The translations under genes and the position numbers were made by a program. The notes below the pieces were generated by a model. The model did no database searches and was not told the origin of the DNA. It was given only the letters and a program-made list of their open reading frames with translations. Shown here in pieces: positions 1-7,103 of a stretch of DNA of 42,848 nucleotides (positions are counted from its first letter, which is position 1; each line of letters opens with the position of its first letter). The DNA comes from Nitrosopelagicus sp. REDSEA-S31_B2 (GTDB lineage Archaea; Thermoproteota; Nitrososphaeria; Nitrososphaerales; Nitrosopumilaceae), in assembly GCA_001627235.1 (NCBI GenBank), contig LUPB01000004.1, positions 3,372 through 46,219 of the forward strand. Reading direction: 5' to 3'.

Positions 1-674
1 TAATAGTGAATTATTCCGTTATCCTTCAAACAGTTCAATGCAGAATCTAAAAACTCATCAGAGCGTTCAGGCAATAACATCAAAACTCTGTCTGCCTTTC
101 CTGTTAACTGTTCTTCAATAACTTTGGTTGCATCTCCGTTAAGTGAGATTACTTCACCTTTTAGCTTGTTAATCTGTGCATTTTCTTTACACAACTGTGC
201 TGCAACTGGATTAATGTCAATGTTGTATACAGTACATGCAGTATCTTTTGCTGCTAGTAGCGAAAACATTCCTACACCTCCAAACATGTTAACTATGACC
301 TCTCCGTCTTTTACCAAACCTGCAATCCTTTCTCTTTCTGTTGATAGTCTTGGAGAAAAAAATGCCTTTTCTACATCTACGATAAACCTACAACCATTTT
401 CTTTATACTCTGTTTGTGTTTTGTCTTCTCCTGCAATCACCTCTAACTGTCTTGTTCGAAAGTCTCCTTCTACTGGTGAAGACTGGTAAAAAACAGAATT
501 TGCAGTACTGACTTGTTCAAGCAGTGTTTTTCCAATGATCTGTTTTTTTGAAATTAACGAATCAGGAATTCTCACTATGATGATATCTCCAATCTGATCA
601 AATGCGGAGATTAGCTGTTCATTTTCTTCTTCAGAGAGAACATCTTGCAAGACTCTCTTTAGCATCTTGGTCAT
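1..674 (-). CDS. Trm5-like tRNA (guanine37) methyltransferase, C-terminus cut by window edge
   Basis: Class I SAM-dependent methyltransferase of the Trm5/Tyw2 family, which modifies G37 next to the tRNA anticodon. About 224 residues are visible from the start; the rest lies left of the window. Reading the minus strand, the N-terminal part (residues 1-115) fits the family's D2-like domain. It is followed by the SAM-binding loop NMFGGVGMFS, an acidic NIDIN after strand 2, and DRVLMLLPERS in the place of the Trm5 catalytic NLP motif. The ATG at 672-674 overlaps the TGA of the upstream ABCE1 gene by 4 nt (ATGA), so the two are probably co-transcribed. An alternative ATG lies three codons downstream. 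Trm5 versus a Tyw2-type transferase is not settled from the visible part. Confidence 0.8.
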   Translation of the reverse strand, partial: MTKMLKRVLQDVLSEEENEQLISAFDQIGDIIIVRIPDSLISKKQIIGKTLLEQVSTANSVFYQSSPVEGDFRTRQLEVIAGEDKTQTEYKENGCRFIVDVEKAFFSPRLSTERERIAGLVKDGEVIVNMFGGVGMFSLLAAKDTACTVYNIDINPVAAQLCKENAQINKLKGEVISLNGDATKVIEEQLTGKADRVLMLLPERSDEFLDSALNCLKDNGIIHY

Positions 675-2455
675 TTTCTAAAATAGTAATTACCTGATGA
701 CTTTTGTTCTTTGTCTAGTCTACTTGCTTCTTTGTTAACGCGATGTCTACTTGTCTTCTCATCTTTTCTAAATGAGATGTCTAGTGATTCCAAAAATCTG
801 TTCATGGCATCTGTTTTTGGCATTGGTGATGTTGCAACACCTTCCACGCTTGATGTGCCCTCAAAAATTACCATTGAATCTGATACCAAATCCATCAACT
901 GCAAGTCATGGTCTATGATTATTGCAGACTTGCCAAAGGAGCGAACAAATTTCTGCAAAAATTTGGCTACTGCAATTCTATCTTCGACATCTAAAAATGC
1001 AGATGGCTCATCTAGCGCATACAAGTCAACTTTTTGTAATAGGCATGATGCAATTGCAACTTTTTGCAGTTCTCCACCTGAGAGATTCTTTACAGATTTG
1101 TTGTATAATTTTTTTAATTTCAATGGGTCAAGAATTTGTTCTTCTTCAGCACTTCCTTCAATTGTAGTACCGTTTGCTTTTTCTAAAACTGCAATCACTT
1201 CAACATCAATATCGTTTGTTAGATATTGTGGCTTGTATGCAATCTTAATTTTCTTATCAACAGAGCCTGCATCTGGTTTTTCAACACCTGCAATCATCTT
1301 CATCATTGTAGTTTTTCCTAATGCGTTTGCACCCATTATTCCAAGCAGTTCACCCTTTCGAACAGTTCCAGGTTCTATTGAAACTGAAAATGAATCAAAT
1401 TTTTTCTCAAGTTTTGGATATGAAATTACTACATCTCCTTCAAGTATCTCATCACCTGATGTTGATGCATCAAATGTGAATTTTTTATCTCTAAACCTTA
1501 CGTTTTCTGTTGGTAAATATCCATCAAGAAATACGTTAATTCCAACTTTGGTAGATAATACGTTTGAAACTATGCCATATGCGGCTGGCACACCGTACAA
1601 CACCTCGATATAGTCACTAAGAAAGTCAAGCAGTGTAAGATCGTGTTCTACTACCATCACGCTTTTTCCTTGTTCGGCAAGACTGTGAATTACTCTTGCA
1701 ACACCAGTCCTTTGAAAGACATCATTGTATGACGATGGTTCATCAAAAAAGTAAAAGTCAGAATCCCTTGATGCTGCAGTTGCAACTGACAATCTTTGCA
1801 ACTCTCCTCCACTTAATTCCTTGAGACTTTGTTCCAAAGAATTTTCTAATCCCAATTGTTTTACAAGTTCTCTTGATGCGCCTCTTTGATCATATTTGTC
1901 TAAGAGTTCTTTTCCTGTTCCATCAAATGCATCTGCAATTGTATGTACTTGTTGTGGTTTGATTGATGCTTTAATCTCTCCATTTTTTATTTTTTCAAAA
2001 TGTGCTTTTAGTTCTGTTCCTTTGTAATATTTTAAAATCTCATCCCACTCTGGTGGTTGCTCATAATTTCCAAGGTTTGGTTTTAACACTCCAGAAAGAA
2101 TGTTGACAACGGTACTTTTTCCCATGCCGTTTCTTCCAAGTAGTCCGACAACCTCTCCTTTCTTTGGGGTTGGAAGTTTGTAAAGTCTAAAGGAATTCAT
2201 TCCATACTGGTGAATCTTGTCTGTCTTTAGTTCACTAGCCAAATTCACTATTGTAATTGCATCAAAGGGGCAAACCTTTACGCAAATTCCACATCCGTTA
2301 CAAATATTCTCGTCAATTGTTGCCTTTCCAGTTTCCTCATTTAGTACAATACAGTCTGCGCCAGATTTGTTGACAGGACAGTATTTGATACACTCCAGTC
2401 CACATTTCTTGGGCTGGCATAATTCCTTATCCAGTACGGCAACACGGTGTGTCAT
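671..2455 (-). CDS. Ribosome recycling ATPase ABCE1/Rli1
   Basis: Soluble twin-ATPase that splits ribosomes after termination. At 594 aa it has the usual family length. The N-terminus carries two 4Fe-4S clusters: CQPKKCGLEC/CPVNKSGADC, then CNGCGICVKVCP. Two ABC domains follow. The first has Walker A GRNGMGKST, signature LSGGELQR and Walker B YFFDEPSS; the second has GANALGKTT, LSGGELQK and YALDEPSA. The archaeal/eukaryotic-only distribution of ABCE1 supports an archaeal source. A TATA-like box about 26 bp upstream of the ATG suggests a leaderless transcript. The Trm5-like gene overlaps its stop codon. No key residue is missing. Confidence 0.97.
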   Translation of the reverse strand: MTHRVAVLDKELCQPKKCGLECIKYCPVNKSGADCIVLNEETGKATIDENICNGCGICVKVCPFDAITIVNLASELKTDKIHQYGMNSFRLYKLPTPKKGEVVGLLGRNGMGKSTVVNILSGVLKPNLGNYEQPPEWDEILKYYKGTELKAHFEKIKNGEIKASIKPQQVHTIADAFDGTGKELLDKYDQRGASRELVKQLGLENSLEQSLKELSGGELQRLSVATAASRDSDFYFFDEPSSYNDVFQRTGVARVIHSLAEQGKSVMVVEHDLTLLDFLSDYIEVLYGVPAAYGIVSNVLSTKVGINVFLDGYLPTENVRFRDKKFTFDASTSGDEILEGDVVISYPKLEKKFDSFSVSIEPGTVRKGELLGIMGANALGKTTMMKMIAGVEKPDAGSVDKKIKIAYKPQYLTNDIDVEVIAVLEKANGTTIEGSAEEEQILDPLKLKKLYNKSVKNLSGGELQKVAIASCLLQKVDLYALDEPSAFLDVEDRIAVAKFLQKFVRSFGKSAIIIDHDLQLMDLVSDSMVIFEGTSSVEGVATSPMPKTDAMNRFLESLDISFRKDEKTSRHRVNKEASRLDKEQKSSGNYYFRK

Positions 2456-2472
2456 AACGTTATTCGCCGTGG

Positions 2473-2486
2473 CTTTAATTTATACT
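2473..2486 (-). promoter_or_regulatory. TATA-like box of the ABCE1 gene
   Basis: On the minus strand the sequence reads AGTATAAATTAAAG, centred about 26 bp before the ABCE1 start codon. This is the archaeal TBP spacing for a transcript starting at or next to the ATG, i.e. leaderless. Position and composition are seen; the function is inferred. Confidence 0.6.
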
Positions 2487-2521
2487 TCTATGAAAAAATT
2501 CGTTCACGATTTTTTAGTTAG

Positions 2522-2530
2522 CTTATTATG
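2522..2530 (+). promoter_or_regulatory. TATA-like box of the 5S rRNA gene
   Basis: CTTATTATG is centred about 26 bp before the 5' end of the 5S rRNA. It would let this isolated 5S gene be transcribed independently of the large rRNA operon. Function inferred from spacing. Confidence 0.55.
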
Positions 2531-2553
2531 AAAGATAATTTGTTGAAATGATA

Positions 2554-2669
2554 AGCCGGCCATAGCGTTTGGGTGCGACCCAATCCCATTCCGAACTTGG
2601 AAGTCAAACCAAATGTCGCTGCTGTGTTACTGACATGCGAGAGCCGTTGGGAAGCAACAGTGCTGGCAT
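2554..2669 (+). rRNA. 5S ribosomal RNA
   Basis: About 116 nt. Helix I pairs GCCGGC (2555-2560) with GCTGGC (2662-2667). The characteristic internal block CCCAATCCCATTCCGAACTTGGAAGT, read across 2579-2604, matches the conserved loop B/C region of 5S rRNA. The gene stands alone between ABCE1 and the rpl30e cluster, with its own TATA box and a T-run at the 3' end; no 16S or 23S is nearby. Ends are uncertain by 1-3 nt. Confidence 0.95.
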
Positions 2670-2675
2670 CTTTTT
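2670..2675 (+). terminator. Oligo-T terminator after 5S rRNA
   Basis: A run of T (CTTTTT) directly follows the closing helix of the 5S rRNA. Intrinsic archaeal termination at oligo-T tracts is established; its use here is inferred. Confidence 0.5.
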
Positions 2676-2715
2676 AATTCAATTAACTTAAGTTATGCTC
2701 AAATTTTATCAAAAC

Positions 2716-2844
2716 ATGGTAAACTGTTCTGTTTGTGGAGAAAAATTTGACAGCGACATACGATTCTTGAATCATATGATGGAAAAACACGGATTTAGAA
2801 ATCCAAATATCGATAAACCAGATCGTAACAGTCGTGGATACTAG
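2716..2844 (+). CDS. Small C2H2 zinc-finger protein (42 aa)
   Basis: The 42-residue product contains one classical C2H2 finger: C4-x2-C7-x12-H20-x4-H25 (CSVCGEKF ... FLNHMMEKH), followed by a short basic tail. An in-frame ATG seven codons upstream (2695) is an alternative start. It lies between the 5S rRNA and the rpl30e-nusA ribosomal cluster, in the same orientation. Such single-finger mini-proteins occur across archaea and are usually thought to bind nucleic acid or protein; no specific role can be given. The spacing of all four ligands makes a real gene likely despite its size. Confidence 0.7.
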   Translation: MVNCSVCGEKFDSDIRFLNHMMEKHGFRNPNIDKPDRNSRGY

Positions 2845-2892
2845 CTTCAATAATTTATAAGTCACTAAAATCGAGTTGCTCTTACAAGCAAC

Positions 2893-3207
2893 ATGATAAA
2901 AAAACAACTAGAAAAGACACTCAAAGATGCAATCAAAGAAGATGCATACATTATTGGTACAAAACAAGTTCTAGGAAACATTTCAAAATCTAAACTTGTA
3001 CTTCTTTCAAAATCTGTACCACGTCATGTCAGTGAGAAAATAGAAGATGACGCAAAAAAATCAAACATTTCAACAATTGCCTTCGATGACACATCTGTTA
3101 ACCTCGGAAAACTCTGCGGATTACAATTTAGAGTTTCTGCAATTTCACTAACCAACATCGCTGATGCTGATATCAAAACACTACAAAAAGAAACAGAATC
3201 CAAATGA
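2893..3207 (+). CDS. rpl30e: Ribosomal protein eL30
   Basis: A 104-aa large-subunit protein of the L7Ae/L30e fold that binds kinked RNA. Its length and its LGNISKSKLVLLSKSVP segment fit the family. The order rpl30e-nusA-rps12-rps7 is the conserved archaeal arrangement that usually follows the RNA polymerase large-subunit genes. Those genes are not upstream here: the zinc-finger gene and 5S rRNA precede it instead. Start ATG follows an AT-rich stretch with TTTATAA about 30 bp upstream. Confidence 0.92.
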   Translation: MIKKQLEKTLKDAIKEDAYIIGTKQVLGNISKSKLVLLSKSVPRHVSEKIEDDAKKSNISTIAFDDTSVNLGKLCGLQFRVSAISLTNIADADIKTLQKETESK

Positions 3208-3283
3208 TGTTGTTAAAAACTTATCCTAAAACAAAAACCAATCAAGGTTTAAATGAGACTGAGAAATTTTTTGAGTAATTAAG

Positions 3284-3751
3284 ATGACTATGACACAAGA
3301 AATCAAACTAACAACTGATCAAATGAAATTGATGTCATTATTCCAAAATATTACAAAAGCAACAGCAAGAGATTGCATTGAAGATGAAAAACGTGATAGA
3401 ATTATCTTTGTTGTAAATGAGGGTAAGATGGGTCTAGCAATTGGAAAAGGTGGCTCTCATATCAAAGCACTCCAAAACAAGATTGAAAGAAATGTTGAAC
3501 TTGTAGAATATAATGAAGACCCAATCAAACTTTTGAAAAATATACTAAATGAAAAATACATTACTGACATTAAAATATCTGAAAGATTGGATGGTTCATT
3601 CCAAGCCAATGTAGAAGTTGACGGTGCAAAGAAAGGCGTTGTCGTGGGACGAGAAGGTCGCAACGCAGAGAAGGCAAGAATCCTTGCACGCAGATATTTC
3701 AACATAACATATGTAATGATTAATAGCAAGGAACAAGCTTTCGAGTGGTAA
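3284..3751 (+). CDS. nusA: Transcription factor NusA, archaeal type
   Basis: A 155-aa protein consisting essentially of two KH RNA-binding domains, as in archaea, where the bacterial N-terminal and S1 domains are absent. KH loops are visible as [15 protein letters not shown] (about residues 56-70) and [14 protein letters not shown] (about 125-138). It is thought to take part in transcription elongation or termination. It sits between rpl30e and rps12 in the conserved order, and its stop lies 2 nt before the rps12 ATG. An alternative start is the Met two codons downstream. Confidence 0.93.
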   Translation: MTMTQEIKLTTDQMKLMSLFQNITKATARDCIEDEKRDRIIFVVNEGKMGLAIGKGGSHIKALQNKIERNVELVEYNEDPIKLLKNILNEKYITDIKISERLDGSFQANVEVDGAKKGVVVGREGRNAEKARILARRYFNITYVMINSKEQAFEW

Positions 3752-3753
3752 TA

Positions 3754-4191
3754 ATGGCAAAATCACCTCTAGGACTATTTGCAGGACGAGATCTTCGTAA
3801 CAAGAAAAAGCAACAGCGCTGGGCTATCTCAACTTACAAGAGAAGAGAATTAGGATTAGATAAAAAATCAAACCCATTTGCAGGTGCTCCTCAAGCAAAA
3901 GGAATTGTTTTAGAAAAAGTAGGTGTTGAAGCAAAACAGCCAAACTCTGCTGTAAGAAAATGTGTCAGAGTACAATTAATTAAAAATGGAAAATCAATTA
4001 CTGCATTTCTTCCACGTGACGGTGCAATGAACTACATTGACGAACACGACGAAGTACACGTTGAAGGAATGGGTGCAACACAAGGCGGTGCAATGGGAGA
4101 TATTCCTGGTGTAAGATTCAAAATTTTCAAAGTTAACAATACATCATTACGTGAACTAGTCCTAGGAAAGAAGGAGAAACCAAGGAGATAG
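3754..4191 (+). CDS. rps12: Ribosomal protein uS12
   Basis: Small-subunit protein that forms part of the decoding centre. The 145-aa product starts [14 protein letters not shown] and contains the conserved [15 protein letters not shown] and [13 protein letters not shown] segments. A GTG three codons upstream is in frame but overlaps nusA; the ATG at 3754 gives the family's normal N-terminus. Co-directional and tightly packed with nusA and rps7, suggesting one operon. Confidence 0.95.
   Translation: MAKSPLGLFAGRDLRNKKKQQRWAISTYKRRELGLDKKSNPFAGAPQAKGIVLEKVGVEAKQPNSAVRKCVRVQLIKNGKSITAFLPRDGAMNYIDEHDEVHVEGMGATQGGAMGDIPGVRFKIFKVNNTSLRELVLGKKEKPRR
4182..4187 (+). promoter_or_regulatory. Shine-Dalgarno site of rps7
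   Basis: AAGGAG lies about 6-7 nt before the rps7 ATG, inside the end of rps12. It contrasts with first genes in this window, which mostly look leaderless, and fits SD use by internal operon genes. Confidence 0.6.
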
Positions 4192-4193
4192 AC

Positions 4194-4817
4194 ATGGCTG
4201 AAACAAAACCACTCTTGTTTAGAAAATGGGATACTTCTCAAATTGAAATCAAAGATTTGGGTTTACAACAACGTGTATCTGGAGACAAAACTCTTTCATC
4301 AATCTCACTAAAACCAGTCGTATATCCAATTGACTTTGGTCGTTCAGCACTAAAGAGATTCAACAAAGGTGATGTTCACATTGTAGAACGTCTAGCAAAC
4401 AAACTAATGCATTTTGGTAAAAAATATGCAAAAAACACCGGAAGACAAGGTGGCAAAAAACAACATTCTCTAAAGATTATTGAAGTTGCATTTGATATTA
4501 TTCATCTAAAAACTGGTCAAAATCCAGTTGAGGTTCTTGTGCGTGCAGTTGAAAACTCTGCACCAAACGAGGATACAACAAGAATTGTATACGGTGGAAC
4601 TGTATATCACGTATCAGTAGATGTTGCCCCAATCAGACGTGTTGATTTGGCACTACGATTTATTGCAGATGCAATTAAAGAAGCAACATTCTCAAATCCA
4701 AAACCAATAGAAGAATACATCGCAGAGCATCTAATATTGGCTGCAAACAACGACCCTGCTGCTCCTTCTGTAAAAAAGAAGAACGAATTAGAGCGTGTCG
4801 CACAGGCTTCTAGATAA
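4194..4817 (+). CDS. rps7: Ribosomal protein uS7
   Basis: A 207-aa small-subunit head protein binding the 3' domain of 16S rRNA. Family segments include KRFNKGDVHIVERLANKLM, GRQGGKKQ, and RRVDLALRFIADA near the C-terminus. The start lies 2 nt after the rps12 stop and is preceded by AAGGAG at a suitable Shine-Dalgarno distance. This makes it one of the few internal genes here with a clear ribosome binding site. Last gene of the rpl30e-nusA-rps12-rps7 cluster. Confidence 0.96.
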   Translation: MAETKPLLFRKWDTSQIEIKDLGLQQRVSGDKTLSSISLKPVVYPIDFGRSALKRFNKGDVHIVERLANKLMHFGKKYAKNTGRQGGKKQHSLKIIEVAFDIIHLKTGQNPVEVLVRAVENSAPNEDTTRIVYGGTVYHVSVDVAPIRRVDLALRFIADAIKEATFSNPKPIEEYIAEHLILAANNDPAAPSVKKKNELERVAQASR

Positions 4818-4875
4818 TTAACTAGAATACAACAAATTCTAACGCAATATTTGTTATTATACAAAATAGATACAG

Positions 4876-4947
4876 TAGCCCGGCCCGGACTCGAACCGAG
4901 GTCAAAGGCTCCAGGGGCCCCTATGCTTGCCGCTACACTACCGGGCT
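4876..4947 (-). tRNA. tRNA-Gln (CTG)
   Basis: 72 nt on the minus strand, fully foldable. The acceptor AGCCCGG pairs with CCGGGCT and the discriminator is A. The D-stem is GTGT/GCAT, the anticodon stem GGGGC/GCCTT (two G-U pairs) with loop CCCTGGA, and the T-stem CTCGG/CCGGG with loop TTCGAGT. The anticodon is CTG (Gln). Position 33 is C instead of the nearly universal U. No intron and no encoded CCA. Confidence 0.9.
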
Positions 4948-4993
4948 ATATGGAAAATAACAAAATGTTTGAATATATTCATTATTGTAAAAA

Positions 4994-5314
4994 CTATCTA
5001 ATCTTAATTTCATGCAATGCCGTTGCATAATCGCAATCTGCTTTTAGTCGCATATATGGAATCAATCTAAAATGTATAAAGTAAGATTGCTTTTCTTTGT
5101 AAAGTAAACCTCTTTGAATTAATGATGACAGTCCCCTTGATAATGCATTAACTGACATTCCGTATTTTGTAGAAATCTCATCACGCTTTTTTTGATACTG
5201 ATCAAGTGAAAACTCGGCATCGTTTACCTCAAGAATTAATGGCCAAACAACCTCCTTCCACACAAATCTGCGGTTTTGTGTGGCTGATGCGTATTTGCCT
5301 TTCTCGCTCAACAT
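4994..5314 (-). CDS. Winged-helix domain protein, function unknown
   Basis: The 106-aa product begins MLSEKGKYASATQNRRFVW. Residues about 45-90 (QYQKKRDEISTKYGMS, then NALSRGLSSLIQRGLL and a beta-wing KEKQSYFIHF) look like a winged helix-turn-helix. An upstream extension reaching 5410 is open, but it would run through the start of the divergent Cys-cluster gene, so I chose the ATG at 5312-5314. A small transcriptional regulator is the simplest reading; the target is unknown. It diverges from the YkgJ-like gene with only 32 bp between start codons, so it may regulate that promoter. Confidence 0.7.
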   Translation of the reverse strand: MLSEKGKYASATQNRRFVWKEVVWPLILEVNDAEFSLDQYQKKRDEISTKYGMSVNALSRGLSSLIQRGLLYKEKQSYFIHFRLIPYMRLKADCDYATALHEIKIR

Positions 5315-5320
5315 TATAAT
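5313..5320 (+). promoter_or_regulatory. TATA-like box of the YkgJ-family gene, overlapping the divergent start codon
   Basis: ATTATAAT is centred about 30 bp before the ATG at 5347. Its left end covers the start codon of the minus-strand winged-helix gene. The box for the opposite gene (TTATATCC on the minus strand, about 5333-5340) lies only ~20 bp away, so the two promoters cannot be occupied independently. Confidence 0.5.
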
Positions 5321-5346
5321 ATCAAACTTTATGGATATAAGAAATA

Positions 5347-6051
5347 ATGTCTCAAAAAGAAATCCAAGAATCTTTAGACTTGATGGAAAAAGATTGGGAT
5401 TTTGATCCAATCTTACATGACTTTGTTCTTGGAAAGTACACCGACGTGACAGATTTCACACTAAAAGTAAAAGATGTAATATTTCACATTCCATATCTTC
5501 CAAAAGAAAAGAAGTACATCTTATGGAAATGTTACTGGCCTGACTGTCATAATTGCTGTGAAAGACAAGGTCGCTTGCCTCTAACATCAAATGATTTAAT
5601 CCAGATTGGTCAAGGCCTAAAATATCAAAAGGTATCTGAGTTTGTAAAAAATGAAACAATAATTGCAACTCATGATGAGCCAACTCCTTCTGGCGGACTA
5701 TCTGTCATGACAAACATTCACTTGAAACGAAAAACTGATGAAACTGAAGCTGAAGATGGTACTCACATCTCTTGTAGATTTCTTGATGATGAAGGTGCAT
5801 GTGGAATACATCCTAACCGCCCAGGTGTTTGTTACCTGTATCCATTTTCAACATGGGCGCAAAACGAAAAAGGTCGCGCACGCGTACATGCAACATTCCA
5901 ATTTACAGGTGACTGTCCTGGATTTTATCTCTCTGAATCGCTTGATTCTATGAAAGAAGTGTTTGATGATTATTCTACTACCATCTATGACTATAACATG
6001 AAATCAAGTAGAACTCTGAAAGATGGTTTTGGATCTCTTAGTATGTCTTAG
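5347..6051 (+). CDS. YkgJ-family cysteine-cluster protein
   Basis: The 234-aa product has the CxxxxCxxCC pattern at C62, C67, C70 and C71, and further cysteines at C143, C152, C162 and C190 around RFLDDEGACGIHPNRPGVC. This is the UPF0153/YkgJ-type metal (zinc or iron-sulfur) chelating domain. The family's biochemical role is poorly defined, so no reaction can be assigned. A TATA-like ATTATAAT about 28 bp upstream overlaps the start of the divergent winged-helix gene. The gene's end overlaps the convergent flavoprotein gene by 4 nt. Confidence 0.8.
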   Translation: MSQKEIQESLDLMEKDWDFDPILHDFVLGKYTDVTDFTLKVKDVIFHIPYLPKEKKYILWKCYWPDCHNCCERQGRLPLTSNDLIQIGQGLKYQKVSEFVKNETIIATHDEPTPSGGLSVMTNIHLKRKTDETEAEDGTHISCRFLDDEGACGIHPNRPGVCYLYPFSTWAQNEKGRARVHATFQFTGDCPGFYLSESLDSMKEVFDDYSTTIYDYNMKSSRTLKDGFGSLSMS

Positions 6052-7061
6052 GCTTTAGCAACTTTTAGCAAATCGCCAATTTTGATATGCATTCCAAATC
6101 TGTCTTCATGCTTTTTCATATATCTGAAGATTGCAATAAAGTCAGGCAATGCTTTCAAGAAATTAAAATCATGATGAATTTTTGCTCTGACAAAATTGAA
6201 TACTTTTGCATAAACTTTGTAGTGTTCTTCAACTGCTTTTTCATATGCTTTGAAATCATGCATATTTTCAATGAAAATGTCAACACACTGCATTGATGGA
6301 ATTATTCCTTCCCCTAACAGTGCATAAACTGTTCCAATTGATTCTCCTACTCCAACAACTTTGCCAGAATAATATGGCTTGCATCTATCTGGGGTTGCTA
6401 ATCTAATTGGACGTCCTTTTGTAGCAACAATTTTTCCTCCATGTTTTTTTAGAAATTCATCTGTTGCTTTAACATGATTTTTGTTATAATCGCCTGCACC
6501 GATATGTGCAAAGTTGTCACCAAGTGGGAAATACCAAAAATATCCTGACATTCCTGGGAATGGTTCGATGTAAAAATCATCATAAGGGACTCCGTTTTCA
6601 TATTCTACTTTATACTCGTATGTTGGCAAGAAGAAATCTTGCTCCATTTTTGGCAAGTATACTCTATGAAATCCTGTACAATCTACAATCATGTCATATT
6701 CTTTTTCAAGTTCTTCTAATGATGGTGCTTCTCCATAAATTATCTTAGAATCTTTAATGAAATCTTTAATCAGTCCAAGTTTGTTATATGTACAAAGTCC
6801 TTTCAAACCAATATCAAATTTAACGTCATTATTCATTTTTACATGCATGTTTTTTCCGTCATGAATTAGAAAATTATTAAAATCTCTGCCTGTTTTTTTA
6901 CAAAAGTTTGTTAATTCCTCTTTTATTGTTCCCCATGCACAAATCGAATCATGTTTTTCTTGAATCATTCTTTCATAACCTACAACCTCGTGCTCTGAAT
7001 CTTTGAGTCTTGCCATAAGATAACTTCCAGCAACTCCCATGCCCATGACAGCAATTTTCAT
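6048..7061 (-). CDS. Geranylgeranyl-reductase-family FAD-dependent oxidoreductase
   Basis: A 337-aa flavoprotein. The N-terminal dinucleotide-binding motif GMGVAGSYLMARL is followed by a beta-strand ending VVGYER. DCTGFHR (about 126-132) and a GVGESIGTVYALLGEGIIPS segment (about 238-257) match the second FAD motif of the digeranylgeranylglycerophospholipid reductase group. These enzymes saturate isoprenoid lipid chains in archaea; sequence alone does not prove the substrate. A box reading GTATTTATTAGG on the minus strand lies about 26 bp upstream, so it is probably transcribed separately from leuS. Converges with the YkgJ-like gene. Confidence 0.8.
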   Translation of the reverse strand: MKIAVMGMGVAGSYLMARLKDSEHEVVGYERMIQEKHDSICAWGTIKEELTNFCKKTGRDFNNFLIHDGKNMHVKMNNDVKFDIGLKGLCTYNKLGLIKDFIKDSKIIYGEAPSLEELEKEYDMIVDCTGFHRVYLPKMEQDFFLPTYEYKVEYENGVPYDDFYIEPFPGMSGYFWYFPLGDNFAHIGAGDYNKNHVKATDEFLKKHGGKIVATKGRPIRLATPDRCKPYYSGKVVGVGESIGTVYALLGEGIIPSMQCVDIFIENMHDFKAYEKAVEEHYKVYAKVFNFVRAKIHHDFNFLKALPDFIAIFRYMKKHEDRFGMHIKIGDLLKVAKA

Positions 7062-7103
7062 TTGATCTAACTAGTCATTTACCTAATAAATACAATTCCA
7101 GTT

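Noticed and set aside
711-1613. 300-codon plus-strand open frame
   Set aside because: It is the antisense shadow of ABCE1, whose two ABC domains are unmistakable; its Ser/Phe-rich translation has no family features.
5315-5410. N-terminal extension of the winged-helix gene
   Set aside because: The open frame would read through the start and promoter of the divergent gene; its hydrophobic translation looks non-coding.
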